Origin: Solirubrobacterales bacterium
GTDB lineage: Bacteria; Actinomycetota; Thermoleophilia; Solirubrobacterales; Solirubrobacteraceae
Assembly (NCBI GenBank): GCA_019240115.1
Contig: JAFAYV010000050.1
Span: forward strand, 1 to 49,951
DNA length: 49,951 nt
Direction of reading: 5' to 3'
The position numbers and the translations under genes are program-made. A model generated the notes under the pieces. That model did not search any database. It had not been told where the DNA came from and saw only the letters and a program-made list of their open reading frames with translations. Below, one piece after another: positions 15,999 through 24,393 of this stretch (position 1 is the first letter of the stretch; the number at the start of each line of letters is the position of its first letter).

Positions 15999-16961
15999 TC
16001 ACGGACGAGACCACGGCGCCAACCTCCGAAGCATCGGATTGCGGGGGACGATCATCCGAAATGCCGCTTTGTAGGCGAACGCGGTGGCGCGCGAGTAGCG
16101 CGACGCCGAGTAGCCCGCCCAGCGGCGGCGGAAGACCTCGAGCTCGGGCCGGTCGGCGAACGCCTGCATCGCCTCGAGCTGGTTGACGTGCAGGTCGTGG
16201 TAGAAGGAGCTCGCCCGGTTGCAGATCGGGTGGGGGAACAGCGAGTACAGCGACCAGGTGCCGGTGTCGTAGCGCGGGAGGTTGGCCACGAGCGAGTCGA
16301 CGCCCCGCGCGAAGTGCTCGCCGGCCTGGGTCGACCCCAGTCCGACCGCGACGTCGCGCCAGCCCCAGAGCGCGAACATCGCGCCGTTGAGGACGTGCGA
16401 CGGCGGTCGCGTCGGGTACTCCTCCGGCCACGGACGGCCGCCGAGCTCGCCGAGCACGCCGCCATCCGCTTGCGGCCGGCTCATCGGCGACAACGCCGCA
16501 TGGGCGGCCTCGGCGAGCTCGACCTCGCCGGTCTGCAGATGCAGGCGGGTGAAGAGGCTTGCGGCCTGGCCCTGGGTGATCGCCGAGGCCCACGGCGGTG
16601 GCAGCGGAAACGTGTGGGGGAAGGGCTTGGCGTGGTACCAGGAGCCGTCGGGGTCCTGCACCGAGGCGAGGTGGCGCCCCGCATCCAGCGCCGCCTGCAG
16701 CCACTGCTCGCCCTCGCCGGCGATCCAGCGCTCGTGAGCGCCGAGCGCGTACTGGGTCATCGCGACGTGCAGCGCGCCCGGCACCAGCCACGCGGGGTCC
16801 GGCCCGGCGGCCGAGAACGCCTTGACGCGCATGTCGATCGGGTAGCCACGAACCCCGCCGGGGTCGATGTGGGAGCCGACCGGGAGGAAGAAGCTCTTGG
16901 CGCTCGACCAGAATCCGGCGTCCTGACGGCGCGATGTCTGCACCGCGCTCGCCGCGGTCAC
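15999..16961 (-). CDS. D-glucuronyl C5-epimerase-like protein
   Basis: About 320 residues. The frame is open to 17948, but the true gene starts at the GTG at 16961, overlapping the stop of the GT4 gene (GTGA). The C-terminal ~200 residues match the Glce_C pattern of heparosan/alginate-type C5-epimerases: GGVLGELGGRPWPEEYPT, HVLNGAMFALWGWRDVA, YDTGTWSLYSLFPHPICN, FYHDLHVNQLEAM. The Tyr/Trp/His-rich (alpha/alpha) barrel and the N-G-x-x-x-A/L-x-G-L/W motif are typical. The family inverts C5 of glucuronic acid in a polymer or oligomer to give iduronic acid. No signal peptide is seen. I am confident in the family and less so in the exact uronic acid substrate. Confidence 0.8.
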   Translation of the reverse strand: MTAASAVQTSRRQDAGFWSSAKSFFLPVGSHIDPGGVRGYPIDMRVKAFSAAGPDPAWLVPGALHVAMTQYALGAHERWIAGEGEQWLQAALDAGRHLASVQDPDGSWYHAKPFPHTFPLPPPWASAITQGQAASLFTRLHLQTGEVELAEAAHAALSPMSRPQADGGVLGELGGRPWPEEYPTRPPSHVLNGAMFALWGWRDVAVGLGSTQAGEHFARGVDSLVANLPRYDTGTWSLYSLFPHPICNRASSFYHDLHVNQLEAMQAFADRPELEVFRRRWAGYSASRYSRATAFAYKAAFRMIVPRNPMLRRLAPWSRP

Positions 16962-18076
16962 GCCGCCAGCCCCTCGTAGAGCGCGGCGAAGCGCTGCGCG
17001 GCGACGTCGATCGTGTAGCGCTGGAGTCGCTCGTGCGCGTCCCGGGCCATCCGTCGACGATAGGGGGCGTCGGTGAGCAGCCGGATCAGCGCGCGCGCGA
17101 GGGCGTCGGGGTCGCGCCGCGGCACGAGCAGGCCGGTGCGCTCGTTCTCGACGACGTCGGGGATCCCGCCGACGGCGGTGGCGACGAGCGCGGTCTCGTT
17201 GGCCATGCACTCGAACACGAACAGCGGCGAGCCCTCCCGATCGGAGCACATCGCGCCGATGTCCGCGCAGCGCAGGACGCCGTCGACGTCGGCGCGAGCG
17301 CCCAGGAAGTGCGTCGTCTCCCCGCATCCGAGCTCGACGGCGCGCCGCTGCAGCGCGGGTCGGCACTCGCCGTCGCCGGCGATCACGAGCTGGACGTCGG
17401 GGACCTGGGCCGACGCCTGCGCGTAGGCCTCGAGCAGCAGGTCCAGGCGCTTCTCGGGCCGCAGCACGGCCGCGATGGCGACGACCGGCGTGGAGGGGTG
17501 CAGCGCGAGCTCGGCGCGCAAATCGGTGTCGGAGTGGACCGGGCTCGGGACGTAGCCGTTGGGGATGATCGTGACCTTGCTCGGCCGGACGCCCTCGCGC
17601 GAGACCATCCGCGCGCCGTCGGCGCTCGAGACGGCGATGAAGCGGTCGGCGAGTCGTCCGATGACGTGCCCGTCGAGCCACGCGCGCGTCGGGTTGCCCT
17701 CGTAGGACCAGCTGTGCTCGTGGGCGACGATCGCCGGGACCTGGCAGGCCGACCCGATCAGCGACCCCCAGAGGTTTGAACCGAACTTGTGCGTGTGCAG
17801 GACGTCGATCCGCTCGCCGCGGACGATCCGCGCCACCTGGCCGAGCCGGTGGACGTCCCAGTGCGACCGGCGCCCGAGCACCACGTGGCGCACCCCGGCG
17901 TCGGCGAGCGCCCGGGAGGCGACGAGGTCCGAGCTCCGGGTGGCGCACATCCAGGTCTCGAACCGGTCGCGGGGCAGGTGCGTCGCCAGTCCGATCGCGA
18001 AGCGCTCGGCCCCGCCGGTCGAGGTGGCGAAGTCGATCAGGTACATCACCCGCAGGCGTGAGTTGGAGTTGCGCAT
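16958..18076 (-). CDS. Family 4 glycosyltransferase
   Basis: About 372 residues with a GT-B fold. N-terminal part: VMYLIDFATSTGGAERFAIG, with the GGAE motif of GT4 enzymes, and DVLHTHKFGSNLWG. C-terminal part: VVAIAAVLRPEKRLDLLLEA, VIAGDGECRPALQ, FLGARADVDGVLRCADIGAM, SDREGSPLFVFECMANETAL followed by VATAVGGIPDVV. The usual E-x7-E pattern is intact (E in DREGSP and FECMA). The frame is open to 18205, but residues before 18076 have no similarity and would overlap the upstream gene. I use the ATG at 18076, preceded by AAGG; a GTG at 18091 is possible. Confidence 0.87.
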   Translation of the reverse strand: MRNSNSRLRVMYLIDFATSTGGAERFAIGLATHLPRDRFETWMCATRSSDLVASRALADAGVRHVVLGRRSHWDVHRLGQVARIVRGERIDVLHTHKFGSNLWGSLIGSACQVPAIVAHEHSWSYEGNPTRAWLDGHVIGRLADRFIAVSSADGARMVSREGVRPSKVTIIPNGYVPSPVHSDTDLRAELALHPSTPVVAIAAVLRPEKRLDLLLEAYAQASAQVPDVQLVIAGDGECRPALQRRAVELGCGETTHFLGARADVDGVLRCADIGAMCSDREGSPLFVFECMANETALVATAVGGIPDVVENERTGLLVPRRDPDALARALIRLLTDAPYRRRMARDAHERLQRYTIDVAAQRFAALYEGLAA

Positions 18077-18134
18077 CGAGACCTTGGTCACGGCGCAGGC
18101 GCGGCCCCCACAGCCTCGCGTGCGCCCGGCGACC

Positions 18135-19682
18135 TCAGAGGTTACGCCGGTGGCGCGCGGTGTGCGGAAGCGTCGGATCGTCGGGCAGGCTCGTCCGGCT
18201 GTCACGAGACCGCAGGACCTCGGCGATCGTCAGCAGCGCAATCCGGACGTCGAGCCGCAGCGACCAGTTCTGGATGTAGTAGTTGTCCCATTCGACGCGG
18301 TCGGCGATCGAGGTCTGGCCGCGCAGGCCGTTGACCTGGGCCCAGCCGGTGATCCCCGAGCGGACGCGGTGGCGATCGTCGTAGCGGGCGACGTCGCGCG
18401 CGAAGCGGGCGACGTACTCCGGCCGCTCGGGCCGCGGCCCGACGAGGCTCATGTCGCCGCGGAGCACGTTGATCAGCTGCGGCAGCTCGTCGAGCGAGAG
18501 GTCGCGCAGCAGTCGCCCCACCCGGGTGCGCCGATCAGAGCCCTCGACGCCGCCCGGGGCCACGCCCTCGGGCAGGTTGAACGCCCGCACGTCGTCGTCG
18601 GGCATGCGCATCGTGCGGAACTTCAGCAGGTCGAACTCGCGCCCGTCGCGACCGACGCGACGCTGGCGGAAGAGGATCGGTCCCGACGACGAGACGCGGA
18701 CCGCGATCGCCACCGTGACCATGACCGGGGATGCGATCAGCAGCCCGATCAGCGCCACCGTGCGGTCGAGTGCGTGCTTGACCGCGAACTGCCAGCCCCG
18801 CGGGTCGGTGGCGTGCAGGGTCAGCAGCGGCAGGCCGCCGAGGTGGTCGAGCGTCGTGCGCTCGTTGATCGTCTCGTAGAGGCGGGGCACGAGCGAGACG
18901 CCGATGCCCGACCCCTCGAGCTGGCGCACGCGCTCGACGAGCACCTGGTCGCGCTCGCCGGAGAACGCGAGGATGACGTGACGAGCGCCGGTCCGCGCGA
19001 TCACGTCGAACAGGTCGTCGAGGCCGCCGAGGACGGGCAGGGAGTGGCGCGAGGAGACGGGCGCGGTCGGGAGCGGATCGTCGTCGACGAAGCCGACCGG
19101 TCGCAGGCCGTAGCCGGGCTCGCCCGCGAGTCGCTTGACGAGATGACCGCCGATGAGGCCGGCGCCGACGATCAGGGTGGGGGACCCGAACGCGCCAGTG
19201 GCGCGAGCCTGCTGGCGCGCCGAGACGAGCGCCACCCGTGCGGTTCCGAGATACACCACCGAGAACAGCCACAGCCGCGGAGCGAACGCGAGCGGATCGC
19301 TGCCGCCGAGGATCGAGTCGACCGAGACCGCGAGCATCGCGACGAGCGAGACGACCCCGAGCAGGTAGATGAAGGTGTCGAGCATCGAGACGTGCAGACG
19401 CTCGTCGGGGGACCGGCGCGCCCGCATCAGAGCGGTGACGGCGATCGGGAAGCTGATCGCGAGCCAGCGGTCCGAGGTGACGTCGCGCACGGTCGGGTCG
19501 GCGAACAGCGCCAGCGCGGCCGCGAGGTAGAGCACGAACGCGTCGAGCACCAGTCGGATCCGCGCCGCGGAATCGGCGTCCGCGAGATACCAGGCGAGGC
19601 GCGCGGTGAAGCGGCGGGGCCGCTCCGCCCTGCCGAGCAGGCCGGTCTGCGGGGCCGCCTGGGCTGCGGGGGGTGGGGTCAT
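18135..19682 (-). CDS. Polyprenyl-phosphate sugar-1-phosphate transferase (WbaP/WcaJ type)
   Basis: About 515 residues. Four to five N-terminal membrane segments (for example RLVLDAFVLYLAAALALFA), a central nucleotide-binding-like domain (TLIVGAGLIGGHLVKRL, VGFVDDDP), then the catalytic Bac_transf domain: GPILFRQRRVGRDGREFDLL, KFRTMR, LSLDELPQLINVLRGDMSLV, GPRPERPEYV, RSGITGWAQVNGLRG. These enzymes start repeat-unit synthesis by moving a sugar-phosphate (often galactose or glucose) to undecaprenyl phosphate. As the first gene of the leftward operon it fits the initiating role. The frame is open to 19979, but that stretch is less GC3-biased and lacks family features, so I start at the ATG at 19682. 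Confidence 0.9.
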   Translation of the reverse strand: MTPPPAAQAAPQTGLLGRAERPRRFTARLAWYLADADSAARIRLVLDAFVLYLAAALALFADPTVRDVTSDRWLAISFPIAVTALMRARRSPDERLHVSMLDTFIYLLGVVSLVAMLAVSVDSILGGSDPLAFAPRLWLFSVVYLGTARVALVSARQQARATGAFGSPTLIVGAGLIGGHLVKRLAGEPGYGLRPVGFVDDDPLPTAPVSSRHSLPVLGGLDDLFDVIARTGARHVILAFSGERDQVLVERVRQLEGSGIGVSLVPRLYETINERTTLDHLGGLPLLTLHATDPRGWQFAVKHALDRTVALIGLLIASPVMVTVAIAVRVSSSGPILFRQRRVGRDGREFDLLKFRTMRMPDDDVRAFNLPEGVAPGGVEGSDRRTRVGRLLRDLSLDELPQLINVLRGDMSLVGPRPERPEYVARFARDVARYDDRHRVRSGITGWAQVNGLRGQTSIADRVEWDNYYIQNWSLRLDVRIALLTIAEVLRSRDSRTSLPDDPTLPHTARHRRNL

Positions 19683-20234
19683 CCCGACCGGCTCGCCCGG
19701 CCTGGAATGCGACTGGTTCGTCTTGGGCGCAAGCCCGGCATGCCGGTCAGCCCCCTTCTTCCTGTCGACGACCGATGAGGACCATGAGGGCCACCCCGAG
19801 TCGTTGCCCTGCTCGGGGATCATAGCGCCGGGAGGGCCGAGATCGGCATTGGTGATCCGCCCATCCGGATGGTCTTGCACGCCGGATTCGCGATCCCTTC
19901 GCTCGGGCGTGATCGAGTGGATGATCCGGGCATGAGGCTCGGGGAGGGGGGAGGATTCGGGACCGGGTCTGGAGGTCATCGCAGGAGGTGCGCCGCTGGT
20001 TCATGAATCGTCCCCGCGCCGGGTCCGGACGTCGGTAATGACTACGGCTTGCCGGGCGGAAGGCTACGGGCCGTGGCGACGGAAAACGGCTGCATCCCGC
20101 ATTAATGCACTGGCTCCGGGGAGCGGCGGGCGCCGAGAACCTCATGTGCGCGATCGCCGGCGGGGGAGCCCGGGCCGGCAGCGGCCCCGACGGTCCCGGG
20201 GCCCAGGGTCGCGAGGCGCTAATCTTGTTGCACC
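19683..20234. other. 552-base divergent upstream region of the EPS operon
   Basis: It separates the leftward EPS operon from the rightward small membrane-protein genes. I see no convincing gene. It contains a 7-bp-stem inverted repeat (CCCCGAG 19794-19800 / CTCGGGG 19812-19818), the palindrome CATCCGGATG (19863-19872) and, in a locally AT-richer patch, GCATTAATGC (20099-20108) nested in TGCAT...ATGCA (20091-20109). The EPS promoter and perhaps a regulator site probably lie here. Confidence 0.5.
20220..20225 (+). promoter_or_regulatory. Probable -10 hexamer of the small membrane-protein pair
   Basis: TAATCT ends nine bases before the ATG at 20235 and no Shine-Dalgarno is present. Confidence 0.4.
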
Positions 20235-20426
20235 ATGAGAGGCGAGCTCGAGACCCAACCGCAGCGCACCCCGATCCTCCGCCGGGGGGTCGCCGGCCTG
20301 GTGCTGATCGCGGTCGCCGCCCTGGCGATCCACTTCGTCATCGGCCTGATCATGACCGTGTTCTGGCTGGTCGTGGCGGCCGCGGCGGTGGTGGCTGTGC
20401 TCTGGGCGATCAATAACGTCTTCTGA
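20235..20426 (+). CDS. Small membrane protein, unknown function
   Basis: 63 residues. A polar, charged N-terminus (~17 residues, MRGELETQPQRTPILRR) is followed by two hydrophobic segments (~19-38 and ~40-58) that may form a hairpin, ending AINNVF. No domain is recognised. It is 12 bases before the zinc-ribbon membrane protein, so the two are probably co-expressed. The hydrophobic pattern, the TAATCT hexamer upstream and the close downstream partner make it a likely real gene. Confidence 0.65.
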   Translation: MRGELETQPQRTPILRRGVAGLVLIAVAALAIHFVIGLIMTVFWLVVAAAAVVAVLWAINNVF

Positions 20427-20438
20427 CGAGCTGGATCG

Positions 20439-20735
20439 GTGCAGGGCCTGGGCCTGCTCGTGATCCTGCTGTGCTTCGGCGTGGCCGGAGGCGCGGTGGG
20501 CCGGATGAAGGGCAGCTCGTTCTTCATGTGGTTCCTCGTGTCGTTCTGCGTCCCGTTCATCGGCCTGCTGACCGCGGTCTGCTACCGCTGGGATGACCGC
20601 GAGCTGCGTCGCACCTGCCCGTCGTGCGGCGTGGTGCTCAAGCTCCACGACGCCGTGTGCGTCAACTGCGGCGAGGAGCTGGTCTTCCCGGACGTCGCGG
20701 TCGCCTCCGAGGCCGCGTCGCGAGCGCGCACCTAA
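20439..20735 (+). CDS. Small membrane protein with C-terminal zinc ribbon
   Basis: 98 residues. Two hydrophobic segments (~4-20 and ~28-48) come first, with a GRMKGSSFFMWFLVS turn between. Then CPSCG (~60-64) and CVNCG (~75-79) form a four-cysteine zinc ribbon placed after the membrane part, most likely in the cytoplasm. Similar small double-helix plus zinc-ribbon proteins are common and uncharacterised. GTG start. It follows the 63-residue membrane protein after 12 bases. Its stop codon overlaps that of the convergent hydrolase gene by three bases. Confidence 0.75.
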   Translation: MQGLGLLVILLCFGVAGGAVGRMKGSSFFMWFLVSFCVPFIGLLTAVCYRWDDRELRRTCPSCGVVLKLHDAVCVNCGEELVFPDVAVASEAASRART

Positions 20736-22543
20736 GCCGCGACCGCCGGCGCGGCCTCCAGCACGGGCACCAGGGCGCGTTCGAGCAGCTCGTGCGCCCA
20801 GCGCTGGCTGACCACCGGACGCAGCGTGTGGTCGCGGACGGGCAGGTGCTCGACCGTCGCCTGCGGCCACCGCGCGATGCGCTGCAGCCATCCGGACGCG
20901 ATCAGCTCCTCCTCGAGCGGCTCGTTGTCGGCGAACGCGAGCGCCCGGAGCTTGCCGGACTCCTCGAGCTCTGAGAGGAGCCGCTCGATGCGCGCCGGCA
21001 CCGCCGGCCCGGTGCCGGCGTGGCGCCGGGCGAGGCTCCGGCGCGGGGTCGCGGCCACCCATCGCGCCATCTCGGCCATCCGTTGGCGGCTCGCCGCCCG
21101 GCGCAGGCGGGCGACATCGAACGGATCGTCGAGCAGCCGGCGCAGGTCGCGGGCGGGGCCGAGCCCGGCGTCGTAGACGAGCGCGCGTGGGTTGACGAGC
21201 AGGGCGCCGACCACGCGCGGGTCGTCGAGCGCCACGTGCAGCGACCAGTAGGCGCCCGAGCACAGTCCGCAGAACACGGCCCGGTCGGCGATCCCGCGGC
21301 GCTGCAGCTCGTCGACCGCCGCGCGGACCTGATCGAGGAGGCGCGGCTCGTGCAGCGGGCCGTCGGTCCGGTAGGGCGCGACCGGCCCGCCGGCGTCGCC
21401 GATGCCCTCGATGTCCAGACGCAGCGACGCGACCCCGTGCCTCGCCGCCCAGCGCCGCGCCGCCTCGACCCACATCCGGTTGGGGCCCACCCGGCGCACC
21501 GACCCCGAGTGCAGGAAGACGGCGGCGACGGGATGGCGATGACCGGGTGCACGGGCGAGCACGCCCGCCAACCCCACGCCGTCGCACACGATCTCGACGG
21601 GGGTCTCGTGGACGGGGCCGTCGGGGGTCTGCATGCGCGCCTCGACGACCGGCGTCCCGGCGACCGCCGCCCCGCCGGCCGGCGTCCCGGCGACCGGCGT
21701 CCCGGCGACCGGCGCGGCCGCGCGCCCGTCGGCGATCCGCGAGCCGCCGTGCAGCCACCCCCGCAGCCGCTCGACGACCGCCTCGGGCACCTCGCTGCGC
21801 TGCGGATGGCCGATCAGCGCCTCATAGCCCTCGCCGGAGCCCTCGGTCACCGCGATCCCCTGTCCGCGCAGCGCGTCGGCGAGCCGGCCGTCGCCCGCGA
21901 TCCCGTCGCGGTCGAGCAGCAGCGCGCCGCGCGACAGCCCGGCGGGGATCGGCAGCGCGGCGAGGTCGAGCGCTCGCAGGTCGGCGACGGTCTCGGCGCT
22001 CAGCACGAAGCCCCCGGCCTCGAGCTCGCCCTCCGGAGGCGGCGGGGGCGCGGGCCGGTCCTGGAAGAAGAGCGGCCGCTCGAGCCGCGCGAACGCGCGC
22101 AGCGCGCGGAGGAGGTCCTTGCCCGCGGCCGGGGTCGCCCACAGCGCGAGCCCGTCGAGCGGGGCACCCGTCGCCGCCGCGCGGTGGGCGACGAGCCCGC
22201 CGAGGCCGAGGCCGAACGCGACCACCGCGGTGGCTCCGGTGAGCTCGCGCATCGCGCGCGCCGCCGCGGCCACCGCCGCGGTCCAGGTCTCGAGCCGATG
22301 GGGATCGCGCGGCGAGCCGCCGCTGTCCCCGCAGCTCGGCAGGGTCAGGCGCAGCGTCGGATACCCCGCCTCGGCAAGGCGGGCGGCGACTTCGCGCAAG
22401 GAGCGATACGCGCTGATCTCCTCGAAGCCGAACGGAGGGCAGATGACGACCGCCGTGTCGCGGGCGGCGGCGGCGGCGTGCAGGACCGCGAACGCCGGCT
22501 CGGAGGCGACGTCGAGATACAGGCTCTGCGTGGTGGAGGTCAT
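20732..22543 (-). CDS. Two-domain alpha/beta-hydrolase fusion
   Basis: About 603 residues. The frame is open to 24418, but everything before the ATG at 22543 is antisense to ilvB. Domain 1 (~1-265): VVICPPFGFEEISAYRSLRE, LPSCGDSGG, and FGLGLGGL at the nucleophile elbow, where Gly113 stands in place of Ser. A VAGTP-repeat linker (~278-300) leads to domain 2 (~310-600): VFLHSGSVRRVGPNRMWVE, LDIEGIGDAGG, and FCGLCSGAYWSL, where Cys428 takes the nucleophile position, then a late Asp/His region (VRDHTLRP). Both domains resemble the hydrolases found beside exosortase/EPS loci. Substrate unknown; an acyl or thioester bond is plausible. Domain 1 may be non-catalytic. Confidence 0.78.
   Translation of the reverse strand: MTSTTQSLYLDVASEPAFAVLHAAAAARDTAVVICPPFGFEEISAYRSLREVAARLAEAGYPTLRLTLPSCGDSGGSPRDPHRLETWTAAVAAAARAMRELTGATAVVAFGLGLGGLVAHRAAATGAPLDGLALWATPAAGKDLLRALRAFARLERPLFFQDRPAPPPPPEGELEAGGFVLSAETVADLRALDLAALPIPAGLSRGALLLDRDGIAGDGRLADALRGQGIAVTEGSGEGYEALIGHPQRSEVPEAVVERLRGWLHGGSRIADGRAAAPVAGTPVAGTPAGGAAVAGTPVVEARMQTPDGPVHETPVEIVCDGVGLAGVLARAPGHRHPVAAVFLHSGSVRRVGPNRMWVEAARRWAARHGVASLRLDIEGIGDAGGPVAPYRTDGPLHEPRLLDQVRAAVDELQRRGIADRAVFCGLCSGAYWSLHVALDDPRVVGALLVNPRALVYDAGLGPARDLRRLLDDPFDVARLRRAASRQRMAEMARWVAATPRRSLARRHAGTGPAVPARIERLLSELEESGKLRALAFADNEPLEEELIASGWLQRIARWPQATVEHLPVRDHTLRPVVSQRWAHELLERALVPVLEAAPAVAA
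21649..21708. repeat. 15-base repeat encoding a VAGTP linker
   Basis: CCGGCGTCCCGGCGA occurs at 21649, 21679 and 21694, with a diverged unit between. It encodes the Ala/Gly/Thr/Pro linker joining the two hydrolase domains. Confidence 0.75.
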
Positions 22544-22566
22544 ATCGTGCCCGTCACTGGGTGGGG

Positions 22567-22588
22567 CCGAAAATCTGCCAGTTTTCGG
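22567..22588. promoter_or_regulatory. Inverted repeat in the hydrolase/ilvB divergent promoter region
   Basis: CCGAAAA (22567-22573) pairs with TTTTCGG (22582-22588) across eight bases. It lies 78 bases before ilvB and 24 bases before the hydrolase start. It could be an operator for either gene. I found no Val/Ile/Leu-rich leader peptide before ilvB. Confidence 0.4.
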
Positions 22589-22666
22589 GCCAATGCGCTT
22601 GTTAGACTGCCCGTTCCGGTCGCCCGACGCGGCCCCGTTTGCGTACCCCGAGAGGAGGTTAGTGCG

Positions 22667-24337
22667 ATGCGTGCTGTCGATGCGCTGATGGAATGTCTGA
22701 AGGCCGAGGGTGTCGACGTCGTATTCGGCCTCCCCGGCGGCGCCAACCTTCCGACCTACGACGCCTTCTACGACGCCGGGATCCGTCACATCCTCGTGCG
22801 CCACGAGGCCGGCGGCGGTCACGCTGCCGAGGGATACGCGAAGGCGACCGGCAAGGTGGGCGTGTCGCTGGGCACGAGTGGGCCGGGCGCGACCAATCTC
22901 GTGACGCCGATCTGCGACGCGATGATGGACTCGGTCCCGCTCGTGTTCCTGACCGGCCAGGTGCAGACCCACCTGCTCGGCACCGACGGCTTCCAGGAGG
23001 CGGACACGATCGGCATCACGATGCCGATCGTCAAGCACAGCTTCATGATCCGCCACCCGCTCGAGATCCCGCGCACGCTGCACGAGGCGTTCCACATCGC
23101 GCGCAGCGGCCGGCCCGGCCCCGTGGTCGTCGACATCCCGTCGGACCTCAGCCGCGCCGACATCCCCTACGAGCCGGTCTCCGACGTGCACCTGCCCGGC
23201 TATCAGCCGACGACCGACGGCAACCAGAAGCAGATCCGGCTCGCCGCCAAGGCGCTGGCCAACGCGCGGCGGCCGGTCATCTACGCCGGCGGCGGGGTGG
23301 TCGACGCCGCGTCCGAGCTGCGCGAGCTGGCCACCGCCGACCGGTTCCCGGTCACGTGCACGCTGATGGGCCTCGGCTCCTTCCCCGCGCCCCACGAGCA
23401 GTGGCTCGGCATGCTCGGCATGCACGGCACCCGGACCGCCAACTACGCGATGGACGAGGCCGATCTGATCGTCGCCATCGGCGCCCGCTTCGACGACCGG
23501 ATCACGGGCAAGATCTCGGAGTTCGCGCCCCGGGCGAAGTTCATCCACATCGACATCGACCCGGCGGAGATCTCCAAGAACGTGCCCGCGCACATCCCGA
23601 TCGTCGGCGACGCGCGCAACATCCTGCCGCGGCTGACGACCGAGTACCGCGCCCTGTCGGCCGACCGATCGCGGCTCGAGGAGTGGTGGTCGCGGATCGC
23701 GACCTGGCAGGAGCGCCATCCGCTGCGCTACGAGGACACCGACGACGGCGAGATCAAGCCGCAGTACATGATCCAGGCCCTGTACGAGGCGACCGGGGGC
23801 GCGGCGATCGTCACCTCGGACGTCGGCCAGCATCAGATGTGGGCCGCCCAGTTCTACGACTTCCCGATGCCGCGCCGCTGGATCAACTCCGGCGGCCTGG
23901 GCACGATGGGCTTTGGGCTGCCCGCGGCGATGGGCGCGCAGGTCGGCTGTCCCGACCAGACCGTCGTCTGCATCGCCGGCGACGGCTCGGTGCAGATGAA
24001 CATGCAGGAGCTCGCGACCTGCGCCCAGGAGGGCATCCCGATCAAGGTGTTCATCATGAACAACGGGTACCTCGGCATGGTCCGCCAGTGGCAGGAGCTC
24101 TTCTGGGACCGGCGCTACAGCCACGTCGACATGGGCCAGTGGCCCGACTTCGTCAAGGTCGCCGACGCCTACGGGGCGACCGGAATGCGCCTGCGCGACA
24201 AGGACACGCTCGTGCGGGACATGCGCGCCGCGCTCGCCACCCCGGGCCCCGTGCTCGTCGACGTCCGGGTCACGCGCGAGGAGAACACCTATCCGATGAT
24301 CCCGGCGGGCCAGGCGGCCCGGGACATGGTCGGCTGA
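22667..24337 (+). CDS. ilvB: Acetohydroxyacid synthase, catalytic subunit
   Basis: About 556 residues. A ThDP enzyme joining two pyruvates to acetolactate, or pyruvate plus 2-oxobutyrate to acetohydroxybutyrate, in valine/leucine/isoleucine synthesis. Motifs: VVFGLPGGANLPTYDAFYDA, RHEAGGGHAAEGYAKATGKV with the catalytic Glu, VSLGTSGPGATNLVTP, the FAD-region GMLGMHGTRTANYAMDEADL, and the ThDP/Mg motif GDGSVQMNMQELAT...IMNNGYLGMVRQWQELFWD. Size is normal for the family. The frame is open far upstream, but the ATG at 22667 with AGAGGAGG eight bases before it is clearly the start. ilvN follows after 56 bases; ilvC is 19 kb away. Confidence 0.96.
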   Translation: MRAVDALMECLKAEGVDVVFGLPGGANLPTYDAFYDAGIRHILVRHEAGGGHAAEGYAKATGKVGVSLGTSGPGATNLVTPICDAMMDSVPLVFLTGQVQTHLLGTDGFQEADTIGITMPIVKHSFMIRHPLEIPRTLHEAFHIARSGRPGPVVVDIPSDLSRADIPYEPVSDVHLPGYQPTTDGNQKQIRLAAKALANARRPVIYAGGGVVDAASELRELATADRFPVTCTLMGLGSFPAPHEQWLGMLGMHGTRTANYAMDEADLIVAIGARFDDRITGKISEFAPRAKFIHIDIDPAEISKNVPAHIPIVGDARNILPRLTTEYRALSADRSRLEEWWSRIATWQERHPLRYEDTDDGEIKPQYMIQALYEATGGAAIVTSDVGQHQMWAAQFYDFPMPRRWINSGGLGTMGFGLPAAMGAQVGCPDQTVVCIAGDGSVQMNMQELATCAQEGIPIKVFIMNNGYLGMVRQWQELFWDRRYSHVDMGQWPDFVKVADAYGATGMRLRDKDTLVRDMRAALATPGPVLVDVRVTREENTYPMIPAGQAARDMVG

Positions 24338-24393
24338 GCGAGGCGTGATGCGCAGCCCGAGTCTCGCAACGGCGGTCCGGATGCCCGGCGGGG

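Noticed and set aside
16962-17948. Upstream extension of the epimerase frame
   Set aside because: It overlaps the GT4 gene in another frame and has only Arg/Ala-rich shadow sequence.
19683-19979. N-terminal extension of the sugar-phosphate transferase
   Set aside because: No hydrophobic or conserved features, less GC at third positions, and the usual family length is reached from 19682.
20105-20416. Open frame containing MCAIAGG, recalling the AsnB N-terminus
   Set aside because: Nothing after it resembles a glutaminase domain; it is a chance shadow over the small membrane protein.
21020-22666. Upstream extension of the ilvB frame
   Set aside because: It is antisense to the hydrolase gene; ilvB has a strong ribosome site and conserved N-terminus at 22667.
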